The notes beneath the pieces are model-generated. The model was not told the DNA's origin. It was given only the letters and a program-made list of their open reading frames with translations, and did not search any database. From Halovenus marina (GTDB lineage Archaea > Halobacteriota > Halobacteria > Halobacteriales > Haloarculaceae), in NCBI RefSeq assembly GCF_051414115.1, contig NZ_JBLKNZ010000001.1, positions 2,232,001 through 2,296,000 on the forward strand: DNA of 64,000 nt, given 5' to 3'. Position 1 is the first letter of the stretch. Each line of letters starts with the position of its first letter. The position numbers and the translations under genes are program-made. This document shows, piece after piece, positions 47,329-55,903 of the stretch.

Positions 47329-47369
47329 GAACCTTACAACTAAGAGGCAACACACCGAACGGAGAGAGT

Positions 47370-48851
47370 GTGTCTTCGGATTCGTCCCGGAACCGTCCAG
47401 AGACGGACGCCGCTGACAGCATCACCGTCGGTGACGTGCCACGAGTGCTGCTGTTCATGGACGCCGGGCGGAACCGAGACCTGCTGCTAGAGACGCTGGG
47501 CGAGCGATACGAGGTTCGGACCACGACCGACGTAAAGACGCTCGAAACCGGGTTCGACTGCTGTGTCTTCGACCAGAATCAGTTCAACAGAGTTGCGGGC
47601 ACCGTCCAATCGAAGCGCGACACGTCGGATCCAGTCTTCTTGCCGTTCGTCCTGCTCGTTGGAGAGGATACCACCGACAGCGCAATCAGGGACGCACGGG
47701 AGTACGTCGACGACGTCATCGAACTGCCGACGAAGAAGGCCGACCTGCTCTCGCGGATCAGCAACCTCGTCGAGCGACGGCGAACCGCTGCCGAACTTGC
47801 CGAGCGCGAAGCGCAACTCGAACAGACGGTCGCAGACCTCGAACTGAAAGAGCGAGCGATGGACGAGGCGCCCGTCGGCATCACGATCACCGACCCGGAC
47901 CGCGAGGACAACCCGATGATCTACGCCAACAGCCGGTTCGAGACGCTCACTGGACACAGCGACGTGATCGGGGAGAACTGTCGGTTCCTGCAGGGCGAGG
48001 AAACCGACCCCGAGACGCGTGCGACGATACGCGAGGCAGTCGACGAGTGTCGCCCGGTCTCGGTCGACATTCTGAATTACCGGAAAAACGGGCAGAAGTT
48101 CTGGAACCGATTGGACATCGCTCCCGTCCACGACGAGGAGGGCACAGTCACGAGCTTCGTCGGCTTCCAGATGGAGATCACCGAGCGAAAGATCCGAGAA
48201 CGCCGTCTGGAGGTGCTCAAGCGCGTTCTCAGTCACAACCTCCGGAACAAGATGAACGTGATCGAGGGGCACGTCTCCTTGCTCAAGCGAGAGTACGAGA
48301 AGGAGCCGCCGGAGTCACTCACAAAAATCGAGTCCGCGGCGGCGGATCTTATTGGGCTTGCAGACTCTGTTCGGCGGATCGAACAGGCGTTTCCAGACAA
48401 CGAGTCGACTGAGCCACTCGAACTGACCGAACGACTGGAACAGCTCATCAGTGCGTTCAAAGACCGGTTCCCGGATACCGAGATCAATCTGACGTACTCT
48501 GACGCGGATACGTACTACATCGACGTTCCCGGGTTCATCGCTGCCATCGAGGAGGCTGTCGAAAACGCAGTCCGTCACAACGACAGCCTCGAACCGGCGG
48601 TCGAGATACGCGTCAACGGTCGTGGTGCGGACTGGATCGATGTCGAAATCGAAGACAACGGCCCGGGGATCCCCGATCAGGAACTGAGTGTGCTCCGAAC
48701 CGGGGAAACGTCGTTGCATCACGCCGACCGCCTCGGAATCTGGTTCATGTACTGGGTCGTCAGCCGCGTCGGCGGCGAGTTCTCGGTGACCGAGTCGGAA
48801 CCGCGTGGCACCACGGTTCGTCTCTCTGTCCCGCGACACACAGAGGAATAA
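47370..48851 (+). CDS. Histidine kinase with receiver-like and LOV-type PAS domain
   Basis: The 493-residue protein has an N-terminal receiver-like alpha/beta domain (~25-140) that lacks an obvious phospho-acceptor in the standard setting. A PAS domain (~165-280) holds the LOV signature ENCRFLQG, with Cys204 at the flavin-adduct position and ILNYRKNGQKFWN after it. HisKA follows with His289 (VLSHNLRNKMN), then HATPase_c (DNGPGI). In LOV proteins blue light forms a cysteine-FMN adduct. The GTG at 47370 is inferred from the TATA box; the frame is open back to 47292, which would overlap the KaiC-like gene. Confidence 0.88.
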   Translation: MSSDSSRNRPETDAADSITVGDVPRVLLFMDAGRNRDLLLETLGERYEVRTTTDVKTLETGFDCCVFDQNQFNRVAGTVQSKRDTSDPVFLPFVLLVGEDTTDSAIRDAREYVDDVIELPTKKADLLSRISNLVERRRTAAELAEREAQLEQTVADLELKERAMDEAPVGITITDPDREDNPMIYANSRFETLTGHSDVIGENCRFLQGEETDPETRATIREAVDECRPVSVDILNYRKNGQKFWNRLDIAPVHDEEGTVTSFVGFQMEITERKIRERRLEVLKRVLSHNLRNKMNVIEGHVSLLKREYEKEPPESLTKIESAAADLIGLADSVRRIEQAFPDNESTEPLELTERLEQLISAFKDRFPDTEINLTYSDADTYYIDVPGFIAAIEEAVENAVRHNDSLEPAVEIRVNGRGADWIDVEIEDNGPGIPDQELSVLRTGETSLHHADRLGIWFMYWVVSRVGGEFSVTESEPRGTTVRLSVPRHTEE

Positions 48852-48900
48852 CCTCACTCTGCCAGAAGCCCTATTCCGTTGCTACCCCTACAGTACTGCG

Positions 48901-51900
48901 ATGAGTGACCCGATTCGGGTTCTCCACGTCGACGACGACCCGGCGTTTCGGGATATGACGGCCACGTTTCTTCGGCAGGAGCGTGACCAGTTCGAACTGG
49001 TCGAGGCGAGCCGAGGCGCTGACGCGCGGGATCGATTGCGGGAGATGGGTGGTGAAATCGACTGTATCGTCAGCGACTATTCTCTCCCCGATATGAACGG
49101 GGTCGAACTGCTCGAAGCCATCCGAGACGAGTACGCTGATCTCCCATTCATTTTGTTCACGGGCAAAGGGAGTGAGGCGGTTGCACGGGACGCGCTCCGT
49201 GCCGGGGCGACCGACTACCTGCAAAAGCAAAGTGGAACACAGCAGTACGACCTGCTCGCAAATCGGATACGAAATGCTATCGAGCAGGAGCGCACAGAGC
49301 AGGAACTAGAGGCTAGCCGTCAGCGGCTTGACCTGTTCGTCGAGCAGTCACCCTTCGGCGTAATTCGCTGGGACGAGGCGTTCAACTTCGCCCGCCTGAA
49401 CGACGCCGCCGAGGAGATTCTCGGCTACGAGGAGAGCGAACTGCTCGGGCAATCGTGGGAGGCAATCGTCCCGGAATCGGACCGCACTGCAGTCGGCGAT
49501 ATCGTGGGAGACCTACTCGAAGACGGGGGCGGCTATCACAGTATCAACGAGAACGTCCGCAAGGACGGTGAGCGAATCATCTGCGAGTGGCACAACCGAG
49601 TCGTGACCGACGAGGACGGAACCGTCGTCGGCATCTTCTCGCAGTTTCAAAACGTGACCGAACGGGAGGAGCGCCAGCGCCGATTCGAGGCCGTGTTCAA
49701 CAACGCGCACACGTTTTCGGGACTGCTCGAACCCGACGGAACAGTCGTTGAGGTAAACGAGACCGCCCTCTCCTTTGGCGCACTGGACCGCGAGGACGTG
49801 GTCGGCAGACCGCTCTGGGAAACGTACTGGTTCCACTCCAACGAAGCCCGTGAGACCGCCCGCGAGGCCGTCGAACAGGCCAGCGCCGGTGACCTCTACC
49901 GGAAAAACGTCCGAGTTCGAGGAGCGGACGGCGAGGCGGTGATCGATTTTTCCGTCCGACCCGTGACCGACGAACACGGTGAGGTGACACTGCTCGTTCC
50001 CGAGGGACGGAATATCACCGAGCAGGAGCGCCAGCGCGGACAACTCGAAGAGACGACGGCCCGGATCGAAGCGCTCTACGAGAACTCGCCCGACCTTATC
50101 GACGTCCTCGACACCGAGGGGCGACTGCTCGACGTGAACGACCGGTTCTGTACGGAACTCGGCTACGAGAAAGCGGAGATCATCGGGACGCCAATCTGGG
50201 AACTCGATCGATCGGTCGATGCTGCGGATGTCGACCAAATTCTCAGTGACTTCGAGACGAACGAACGCCGGAAGTTCGAGGGGGAGTACGAGCGAAGCGA
50301 TGGGTCGACGTTCCCCGTCGAGGTGCATCTCCTGCGGCTAGACCTGGAGGGCGAGGACCGGTTCATGGCGATCAGCCGTGACATCACCGAGCGAAAAGAG
50401 CAGGAACGCAAGCGCGAACAGATCATCTCACGCGTCACCGACGCCATCGTCGAGGTCGATTCCGACTGGGATTTTACCCTCCTCAACGACCAGGCCGAAA
50501 CGCTGTACGACATGCGAGAGGAGGATCTGCTGGGTCGAAATTTCTGGGACGTGTTCTCACAGGCCCGAGGCACGCGGTTCGAAGACGAGTATCGGGCGGT
50601 GATGGAGACCCGGGAACCGACCTCCCTGGTGGAGTACTACCCCGGCCTCGATGGATGGTTCGACATTCAGGTCTATCCAACTGACGAGGGCGGTGTGGCC
50701 TTCTACTTCCAGGAGATAACCGAGCGCCAGCGCCAGCAACGGCGGTTCGAGGCCGTGTTCAACAACACGTATCAGTCCACCGGATTCCTCGACCCAGACG
50801 GGACGGTGCTCGAGGTCAACGATGCGGCACTCTCGTTCGGTGGTCTCGACCGTGAGGAGGTCGTCGGACAGCCGTTCTGGGAGACCGACTGGTTTCAGTC
50901 CAGCGAGGCCCGGGAGACGGCCAGAGCGGGCATCGAACAGGCACGACAGGGTGAGATGTTCCGCGACGAAGTTCAGGTGCAGGGTGCCGACCGCGAAGCG
51001 GTGATCGACTTTTCGGTTCGGCCGGTCACGAACGAGCAAGGCGAGGTGACATCACTGATTCCGGAAGGCCGCGACATCACCGCGCGGAAAGCGCGCGAAC
51101 GGGACCTCGCAGCGAGCGAGGCCCGATATCGGGCGCTGGCGGAGCACTTCCCGAACGGAGCAGTGTTTCTGTTCGACGAGGATCTCCGGTATCAGATCGT
51201 CTCGGGAACCGGGTTCGACCCGATCGATATCTCACCCGAGGACCTGATCGGAAACACGATTTACGAGATTGACCAGTACTCCCGGGAGACGATCGAGATG
51301 CTCGAACCGGTCATGGAAGCGACGCTGGCCGGAAACGAAGAGACGACGGAGCTATCCTACGAAGGCCGCACCTACAGGCTGCGGTCGGTCCCAATCCGTG
51401 ACGACGAGGGCGAGGTGATATCCGGCCTCTACATCACGCAGGACATCACCGAACAGCGCGAGCGCGAAGCGGAGATTAAGCGCCAGAACGAACGACTAGA
51501 GCAGTTCGCAAGCGTCGTCAGCCACGACCTCCGAAACCCCCTGAACATGGTCGAGGGGCGTCTGCAACTGGCCAAACAGGAGTGTGAGAGTGAGGAACTC
51601 ACGAAGGCCGAGACCGCACTCGATCGGTGTCAGACACTCGTCGACGACCTGCTGACGCTTGCCCGTGAGGGACAGAGTGTCGCTGAAACGGAAACATTCA
51701 GCGTCTCGGAGGTACTCAAACGGAGTTGGGCCGTCGTCGCAACGAACGAGGCGACGCTACACGTCGACACTGACCAGCGCATCGTGGCCGACCGGAGCCG
51801 AGTGCGGCAACTCCTCGAAAATCTCGTCCGGAACGCGGTCGATCACGGCGGTGACAGTGTGACAGTCACGGTCGGAGCCCTCGAAGACGGGTTCTACGTC

Positions 51901-52098
51901 GCTGACGACGGTCCCGGCATCCCCGAAGAGATCCGAGACGAGGTGTTCGAATCGTCGTACTCGACGGTTCCGGACAACACCGGCTTCGGTCTCGCGATCG
52001 TCAAGGAGATCGTCGACGCACACGGCTGGGATATCACCGTCGAGACGAGTGACGCAGGCGGCGCACGGTTCGAGATAACCGGTGTCGACACCGCCTGA
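48901..52098 (+). CDS. Large receiver/multi-PAS histidine kinase
   Basis: This 1065-residue hybrid sensor has a receiver domain (residues 1-125, phospho-acceptor Asp59 in VSDYSLPDMNG). Six PAS domains (~145-260, 265-375, 385-500, 505-610, 620-730, 740-855) follow, then HisKA with His875 (SVVSHDLRNPLN) and HATPase_c ending near 1060. PAS 2 and 5 are near duplicates (FNNAHTFSGLLEPDGTVVEV against FNNTYQSTGFLDPDGTVLEV). It has no membrane helix, so it senses in the cytoplasm. ATG 48901 (MSDPIRVLHV) is 49 bases after the LOV kinase stop. Confidence 0.95.
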   Translation: MSDPIRVLHVDDDPAFRDMTATFLRQERDQFELVEASRGADARDRLREMGGEIDCIVSDYSLPDMNGVELLEAIRDEYADLPFILFTGKGSEAVARDALRAGATDYLQKQSGTQQYDLLANRIRNAIEQERTEQELEASRQRLDLFVEQSPFGVIRWDEAFNFARLNDAAEEILGYEESELLGQSWEAIVPESDRTAVGDIVGDLLEDGGGYHSINENVRKDGERIICEWHNRVVTDEDGTVVGIFSQFQNVTEREERQRRFEAVFNNAHTFSGLLEPDGTVVEVNETALSFGALDREDVVGRPLWETYWFHSNEARETAREAVEQASAGDLYRKNVRVRGADGEAVIDFSVRPVTDEHGEVTLLVPEGRNITEQERQRGQLEETTARIEALYENSPDLIDVLDTEGRLLDVNDRFCTELGYEKAEIIGTPIWELDRSVDAADVDQILSDFETNERRKFEGEYERSDGSTFPVEVHLLRLDLEGEDRFMAISRDITERKEQERKREQIISRVTDAIVEVDSDWDFTLLNDQAETLYDMREEDLLGRNFWDVFSQARGTRFEDEYRAVMETREPTSLVEYYPGLDGWFDIQVYPTDEGGVAFYFQEITERQRQQRRFEAVFNNTYQSTGFLDPDGTVLEVNDAALSFGGLDREEVVGQPFWETDWFQSSEARETARAGIEQARQGEMFRDEVQVQGADREAVIDFSVRPVTNEQGEVTSLIPEGRDITARKARERDLAASEARYRALAEHFPNGAVFLFDEDLRYQIVSGTGFDPIDISPEDLIGNTIYEIDQYSRETIEMLEPVMEATLAGNEETTELSYEGRTYRLRSVPIRDDEGEVISGLYITQDITEQREREAEIKRQNERLEQFASVVSHDLRNPLNMVEGRLQLAKQECESEELTKAETALDRCQTLVDDLLTLAREGQSVAETETFSVSEVLKRSWAVVATNEATLHVDTDQRIVADRSRVRQLLENLVRNAVDHGGDSVTVTVGALEDGFYVADDGPGIPEEIRDEVFESSYSTVPDNTGFGLAIVKEIVDAHGWDITVETSDAGGARFEITGVDTA

Positions 52099-52365
52099 TC
52101 ACGTGCTATCTGGTGTATCCTGACGCGTTTGTTCGTCTGGCAGTGGGAGACGGTCGACGAGGCCGTTCACGACCGGGAAAAACACGACCGCAGCAGGCCA
52201 CGCGACGACAAACGCAATCGCGGCCGTCCGCAGCCAATCGCCCACGAACCCCGGACCGACGCCGTCGAACAGCGCTCGCAGGGCCAGCGCGATGGTGAGA
52301 CTCATGAACAGCGCCATCAAGCCAGCCGTTGCCACGGTCCGACCGAACTGTGGCTGTGCTACCAT
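52099..52365 (-). CDS. DUF2798-like small membrane protein
   Basis: The 88-residue protein has two hydrophobic helices (residues ~10-32 and ~43-68): VATAGLMALFMSLTIALALR and TAAIAFVVAWPAAVVFF, followed by PVVNGLVDRLP. It resembles DUF2798, a two-helix membrane family of unknown function common in bacteria. ATG 52365 (MVAQPQFGRTV) is preferred because residues upstream look unlike the family. It ends one base after the big kinase's stop, convergent with it. Confidence 0.8.
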   Translation of the reverse strand: MVAQPQFGRTVATAGLMALFMSLTIALALRALFDGVGPGFVGDWLRTAAIAFVVAWPAAVVFFPVVNGLVDRLPLPDEQTRQDTPDST

Positions 52366-52564
52366 GGCACCACCCTCTGTCTTACGGTGAGAGAGTGGTT
52401 TCGGGGTTCGTTCCAGTTCGAACTGATATCGTCGTGTAGATGACTTTCGAACATTACGGTTAGACAAACGGGATGAGAAACTAATGCGGTTTTCACTAGA
52501 AATGCAAACTTTCAGGAGTGTGAATTAGAAATACAAATCGCTCAGATAGACCGCTTCGAGCCGC

Positions 52565-53152
52565 TCAGACACCCTCTTTGAGCTGATTCAACTGGTCTTT
52601 GAACTGACGGTGGCACGTGGCACAGCAGAAATGGTACATCTGGTCGTCGATCCACTCGGATTCGCCCTCGCTATCGACAGTGTTCCCGCACTCCGCACAG
52701 GTGAGCGCAAACTCCGTCCCGTCGAGTGACGGCTGCCACTCGATCTCGTCGAGAAGCGTCACGCTGTATTCTGGGTTTTCGGCTGGCTCCAGCAGGCCAC
52801 GAAGCCACGGGTGAACGTTGTGCACCGCTGCCCGTGCGTTGAACCACAGTTCCCCGTCGGCGGTGACCATCACGTGTTCGACCGCGTCGGACTCGTCGAG
52901 ACGAGCCCGGAGCCGATCGAAGGAATCGCCGGGGTCGAGTTGGACGAAAATCTGCGCGCCAGCGCCGAGCTGTGTCCGGTCGATATCGACGGTGAATCGG
53001 TTGATGACCCCCGCGTCCTGTAGCCGGTCGATGCGGTCAGCGACGGCGGGCCCTGACAGGTCCACTTCCTCGGCGATGTCGGTAATCGTCCGGCGAGCAT
53101 CGTGACTGAGAAGCCGCAGAATGTCGATGTCAGTCTCGTCGAGGGATGCCAT
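52565..53152 (-). CDS. Lrp/AsnC-type regulator with C-terminal TRASH metal domain
   Basis: The 195-residue protein has an AsnC-type HTH (residues 1-55; DIDILRLLSHDARRTITDI), a RAM-like central part (~60-135), and a TRASH metal-binding tail (~150-190) with Cys152, Cys155, Cys176, Cys177 and Cys180. The layout matches Halobacterium VNG1179C, which activates copper-efflux P1 ATPase expression, so a copper or metal sensor is likely. No metal transporter gene lies beside it in this window. ATG 53152 (MASLDETDID) is the family start. It is the last host gene before the integrated element. Confidence 0.9.
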   Translation of the reverse strand: MASLDETDIDILRLLSHDARRTITDIAEEVDLSGPAVADRIDRLQDAGVINRFTVDIDRTQLGAGAQIFVQLDPGDSFDRLRARLDESDAVEHVMVTADGELWFNARAAVHNVHPWLRGLLEPAENPEYSVTLLDEIEWQPSLDGTEFALTCAECGNTVDSEGESEWIDDQMYHFCCATCHRQFKDQLNQLKEGV

Positions 53153-53230
53153 ATCCGCACTAGAAAGCGGTCTGGCAAATAAGACCGGGTGGAATGTCCG
53201 GCGCGTCAGTCTCGCACGTCGACACGGGAC

Positions 53231-53252
53231 GCGGCGCGACGAGACGCGCCGC
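53231..53252. repeat. GC hairpin beside tRNA-Thr remnant
   Basis: A perfect 8-bp stem, gcggcgcg (53231-53238) and cgcgccgc (53245-53252) with a six-base loop, lies about 20 bases beyond the 3' end of the outer tRNA-Thr remnant on the minus strand. It may be a terminator or processing structure of the former tRNA transcript, or chance in GC-rich DNA. Confidence 0.35.
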
Positions 53253-53273
53253 TCGCAATCAGTCTCCGAGAAG

Positions 53274-53297
53274 AGCCTAGGCCGGAATTTGAATCCG
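53274..53297 (-). repeat. tRNA-Thr 3' end remnant 1 (outer, 24 nt)
   Basis: These 24 bases are identical to the 3' end of the tRNA-Thr fragment at 53409-53432 (minus strand: cggattcaaattccggccta then ggct), covering the T arm and acceptor 3' strand. The match stops after the T arm, so the piece is shorter than the attL copy. It has no anticodon arm or 5' half. The bases between the copies are GC-rich and hold no gene. I read it as the trace of an older integration or duplication at the same tRNA. Confidence 0.75.
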
Positions 53298-53408
53298 ATG
53301 CCAGACATGCTCACTCCGTTGCGCGTGTCTGCCGTAATTCAAATTCCGTGTTCGGCGTTTCACGCGCTCCGTACCCGTCGCTGACGCTCCGGGTTTGTCG
53401 CTTGGAAA

Positions 53409-53450
53409 AGCCTAGGCCGGAATTTGAATCCGGGGTCTCGTCCTTACCAA
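53409..53450 (-). repeat. attL: 3' half of tRNA-Thr(GGU), positions 32-73
   Basis: Read on the minus strand, these 42 bases form exactly tRNA positions 32-73: anticodon loop ttggtaa (anticodon GGT), ggacg (anticodon 3' stem), agacc (variable), the T arm ccgga-ttcaaat-tccgg with five pairs, acceptor strand cctaggc and discriminator t. No matching 5' half follows at higher coordinates, where the element begins. This is the classic outcome of tyrosine-recombinase integration inside a tRNA gene, leaving a displaced 3' piece at one end. Confidence 0.88.
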
Positions 53451-53466
53451 GACGTTGACATGTTCC

Positions 53467-53640
53467 GTGGCCTGGAAACGGCGTTTTGTCCGTCGTCAGG
53501 CAACAGGTTTTCTCAGTGGTTTCTGGGTCACGGTTGTGTCTTGGAGTTTCCTGTTTTTTCCGGTGTTGGCCGGTCTCTTCGCCACCTTAGTATTATCGTG
53601 CATCCCCTTGAAACACCGGGCAAGCAGTCTATCGGCCTGA
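53467..53640 (+). CDS. Possible small membrane protein next to attL
   Basis: An open frame of 57 codons starts with GTG at 53467 (MAWKRRFVRRQATGFLSG) and contains one long hydrophobic stretch (WVTVVSWSFLFFPVLAGL onward, residues ~20-45) after a basic N-terminus, as in small single- or double-span membrane proteins. It begins 16 bases inside the element. Alternative in-frame starts are TTG 53455, or TTG 53404 and earlier frames that run across the tRNA piece. There is no homology clue, so it could be a chance frame. The 199 bases after it hold no gene. Confidence 0.35.
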   Translation: MAWKRRFVRRQATGFLSGFWVTVVSWSFLFFPVLAGLFATLVLSCIPLKHRASSLSA

Positions 53641-53839
53641 GAGATAATACTAATCTGTTGTGATTCAAATATTCTCCAAACGGGCCTTATTTTTCCCTTT
53701 TTCTCTCAGCACTTAGCAATTGTTCCAGTGTTTCTCAACACTCACCGAGACTTTCGACATCAGACTAATCTCATTTATTAGACACTAAAGAAATATTATT
53801 CCATCATGCTTTAATCTGGAAACCACCAATCACTACACC

Positions 53840-54367
53840 TCAGGACTGTTTGGTTTCGATGCCGTGCACTGTCCCGTCCTTTTCTGCTCTGAGTGGCTCA
53901 CCACTCTTTGCGACTGGTCGCAACGCACCAACAGTCCCATCGGATAATTCGACCCGAAGCCACGTCTCACTCACTGTGTCTGTCGAATAGACGGGGACAT
54001 CGAGCGTTGTGCCTGCCTTATCGATCCGTGCCGTCCCAATCTGATTGAGCGTCTGGATTGTCCCAGACTGCGACGATGTTGCTGTCGCGTGGTCTGTGTT
54101 GCGCTCGATCCGATACTGATACGACTCTCCAGCAGTCACCGAGGAGTCATCGTAACTCGTCGTGCTTGGAGCGAGTCCTGTTATGACATCCGACCACGTT
54201 GCTCCGCCGTCTGACGACCGTTCCACGTCGATCCCACCGTCTGATGAGTCGTCGTTGTTCGTCCACGAGAGCGAGATACTACCAGATGCGTACGAGGCAG
54301 TGACATCTGATGCAGATGGAAGAACCGTCGTCGCATTAACTTCCGCAGAGAGGTCTGATTCAGCCAT
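53840..54367 (-). CDS. Fibronectin type III-like domain protein
   Basis: The 175-residue protein has a FN3-like beta-sandwich at residues ~16-105 (ASGSISLSWTNNDDSSDGG, YDDSSVTAGESYQYRIER). A small beta-rich C-terminal domain (LRVELSDGTVGALRPVAKSG) follows. There are no cysteines or membrane helix. The ATG overlaps the stop of the preceding gene (TGATG), so they are translationally coupled. FN3 domains in archaeal and phage-related elements often mediate adhesion or tail-fibre contacts. Codon use is of the element type but less AT-rich than its neighbours. Confidence 0.8.
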   Translation of the reverse strand: MAESDLSAEVNATTVLPSASDVTASYASGSISLSWTNNDDSSDGGIDVERSSDGGATWSDVITGLAPSTTSYDDSSVTAGESYQYRIERNTDHATATSSQSGTIQTLNQIGTARIDKAGTTLDVPVYSTDTVSETWLRVELSDGTVGALRPVAKSGEPLRAEKDGTVHGIETKQS

Positions 54368-55335
54368 CAGTCGTGACTACTCACCCTGTAGTAGTATTTC
54401 TCGCCGTCTTCGAGGCCCGCGTCTGTGTATGGCGGTGATGATACGTCAGCGACTTGCGTGTAGTCTCCTTTTGTGGACCCGTTCGATTCGGCGCGATAGA
54501 CGTAGTAACCTGAAGCATTCGTGCCTGATGTGTCCCAATCAAGTGTCAGTTTATCTTCTGTTGAAGCGTCTGTGATTTGGAGGTTTGTGGGTGGAGATAG
54601 AGCAATCTCCCAGTCGAATTTGATGCGGTAGTATAGTTCTTCGCTACCCTCAAAGTAGCGGTGGTCAAATTCATTTTGTTGATTTGGTTGTAGACCACTA
54701 AGAGATGTCCACGATGATGTTTCTCCGTCATAGAGTGTGCCATTAACACTTGCAGAAACATCCCCCTGTACTTCTGGATTTTTTGTATGTGCAGTATAAT
54801 CATCGTATCCGACAGCAGTTACTTCTATCTCAAAGTTGTTAAACTGAAAATCCGAATCTGGTTCAACTCGGTAATGCATTCTATCGTCAAAGTCGCCAGC
54901 GATAGGTGCATTTTCAGGTGTTAGTCCGTTAGCATAGTGATATAGACTACCATCTGTTTCAAATGTTTCTGTTTCTATACTATCCGACGACCCGCCTGAC
55001 CAGAAAAAGTGAGTTCCCGAAACACTACCACTCCCAGTATAGTCAACAGACGCACTCACGTCCCAGTGGTCAAAATAAGAAACATCAGGCATCCCCTTCC
55101 CCCTTTCAGTGTCTACTGATTCGTAGCCTCCTGCGGAAATTGTGTCTGGCCCGTATCCCTCACCAGTATATGAATTAGTATATGTTTCTGTCTTTTGAGC
55201 GTCAGAACCTTGCCACTGAATCTGAACATTAGAAATGACAATTTCTGTGTTGCTACCCACCATATCTTTGGGAGTGTGGTAAGTGCTGTCGTACTCTTGA
55301 GCGAAATTCCAACTTGATGTATAGGTGTTTACCAT
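54367..55335 (-). CDS. Beta-rich protein with C-terminal FN3-like domain
   Basis: The 322-residue protein begins MVNTYTSSWNFAQEYD and is rich in Ser, Thr, Gly and Tyr with short beta strands, typical of surface or virion-spike proteins. Its last ~95 residues form a FN3-like domain (SPPTNLQITDASTEDKLTLD, YYVYRAESNGS, EKYYYRVSSHD) similar to that of the downstream gene. I chose ATG 55335. A GTG at 55410 is in frame, but a 24-residue coupled frame occupies that stretch. The stop overlaps the next gene's ATG. Function is unknown; adhesion is inferred. Confidence 0.75.
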   Translation of the reverse strand: MVNTYTSSWNFAQEYDSTYHTPKDMVGSNTEIVISNVQIQWQGSDAQKTETYTNSYTGEGYGPDTISAGGYESVDTERGKGMPDVSYFDHWDVSASVDYTGSGSVSGTHFFWSGGSSDSIETETFETDGSLYHYANGLTPENAPIAGDFDDRMHYRVEPDSDFQFNNFEIEVTAVGYDDYTAHTKNPEVQGDVSASVNGTLYDGETSSWTSLSGLQPNQQNEFDHRYFEGSEELYYRIKFDWEIALSPPTNLQITDASTEDKLTLDWDTSGTNASGYYVYRAESNGSTKGDYTQVADVSSPPYTDAGLEDGEKYYYRVSSHD

Positions 55336-55339
55336 GATT

Positions 55340-55414
55340 TTATCTTGTTTCTTTGATGCGGTCAGTTTCTGCAGACATGAGATACCAGCGGTTGTAACGT
55401 TGTGCCCCACCCAT
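55340..55414 (-). CDS. Possible 24-residue coupled peptide
   Basis: An ATG overlaps the stop of the preceding Tat-module gene in the same TGATG arrangement used between the two FN3-like genes. It opens a 24-codon frame (MGGAQRYNRWYLMSAETDRI then KETR) ending four bases before the ATG of the FN3-like gene. This tight chain suggests that ribosomes pass through it. It could be a real tiny protein or a leader. The competing reading is an N-terminal extension of the next gene from GTG 55410. Confidence 0.35.
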   Translation of the reverse strand: MGGAQRYNRWYLMSAETDRIKETR

Positions 55415-55818
55415 CACAGGTCACTCCGTATCCAAAGATTACCGTCTGTGTTGCTATCGTCAGTTACTTCGGGGATGTTCAGTGAAGTGTCTGCACTGAT
55501 TGAGTCTGCCTTTAGTGTTCCATCTGGGCTTACTGAGAAGTTGGGGTTGTTTTGGTCGTTTCCGAAGTACTGTAAAGGGTTTGAGGTTCTGATGTTGAAT
55601 GCTGATGCAGAAGGCAGCATCGCTAACACTCCGAATCCTGCAGCTCCGAGACCTGTTTTCTTTAGGAATTCTCTTCGGGAAATGTCGTCAGAAGTTTCTT
55701 CTTCAGTAACTGTTTTCTGTTTGATGGCTTCTTCTTTGACTTTTTCTTCAAGCCGTTCCTCGACTTTCTGTTCAATTATTTCCTCAATATCTTCCTCTTG
55801 AATATTTTGGTCTGCGAT
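55414..55818 (-). CDS. Short coiled-coil/Tat-module protein, apparent ATC start
   Basis: The 134-residue frame reads an acidic coiled coil (~1-40; EDIEEIIEQKVEERLEEKVK), then a Tat motif SRREFLKKTG (~46-55) with hydrophobic LGAAGFGVLAMLPSASA, then the mature segment FNIRTSNPLQYF and ~60 more residues. Module order and sequence match the start of the protein at 57901-59109. The frame has no ATG, GTG or TTG before the Tat motif. AGGTG lies seven bases before an ATC at 55818, the likely start. The C-terminus is short, so it may be a remnant of a longer protein. Confidence 0.65.
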   Translation of the reverse strand: MADQNIQEEDIEEIIEQKVEERLEEKVKEEAIKQKTVTEEETSDDISRREFLKKTGLGAAGFGVLAMLPSASAFNIRTSNPLQYFGNDQNNPNFSVSPDGTLKADSISADTSLNIPEVTDDSNTDGNLWIRSDL

Positions 55819-55903
55819 TGACTGACACCTCTCCTTCGTCTATGATACGGTTTTTGTCTATTTCTTTTTACATTTTTTGACGACGAATATTTGCTGTGTC
55901 TGA

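Noticed and set aside
53424..53663. A 79-codon plus-strand frame from TTG 53424
   Set aside because: It begins inside the tRNA-Thr fragment and its translation is compositionally random; the overlapping frame at 53467 is the better candidate.
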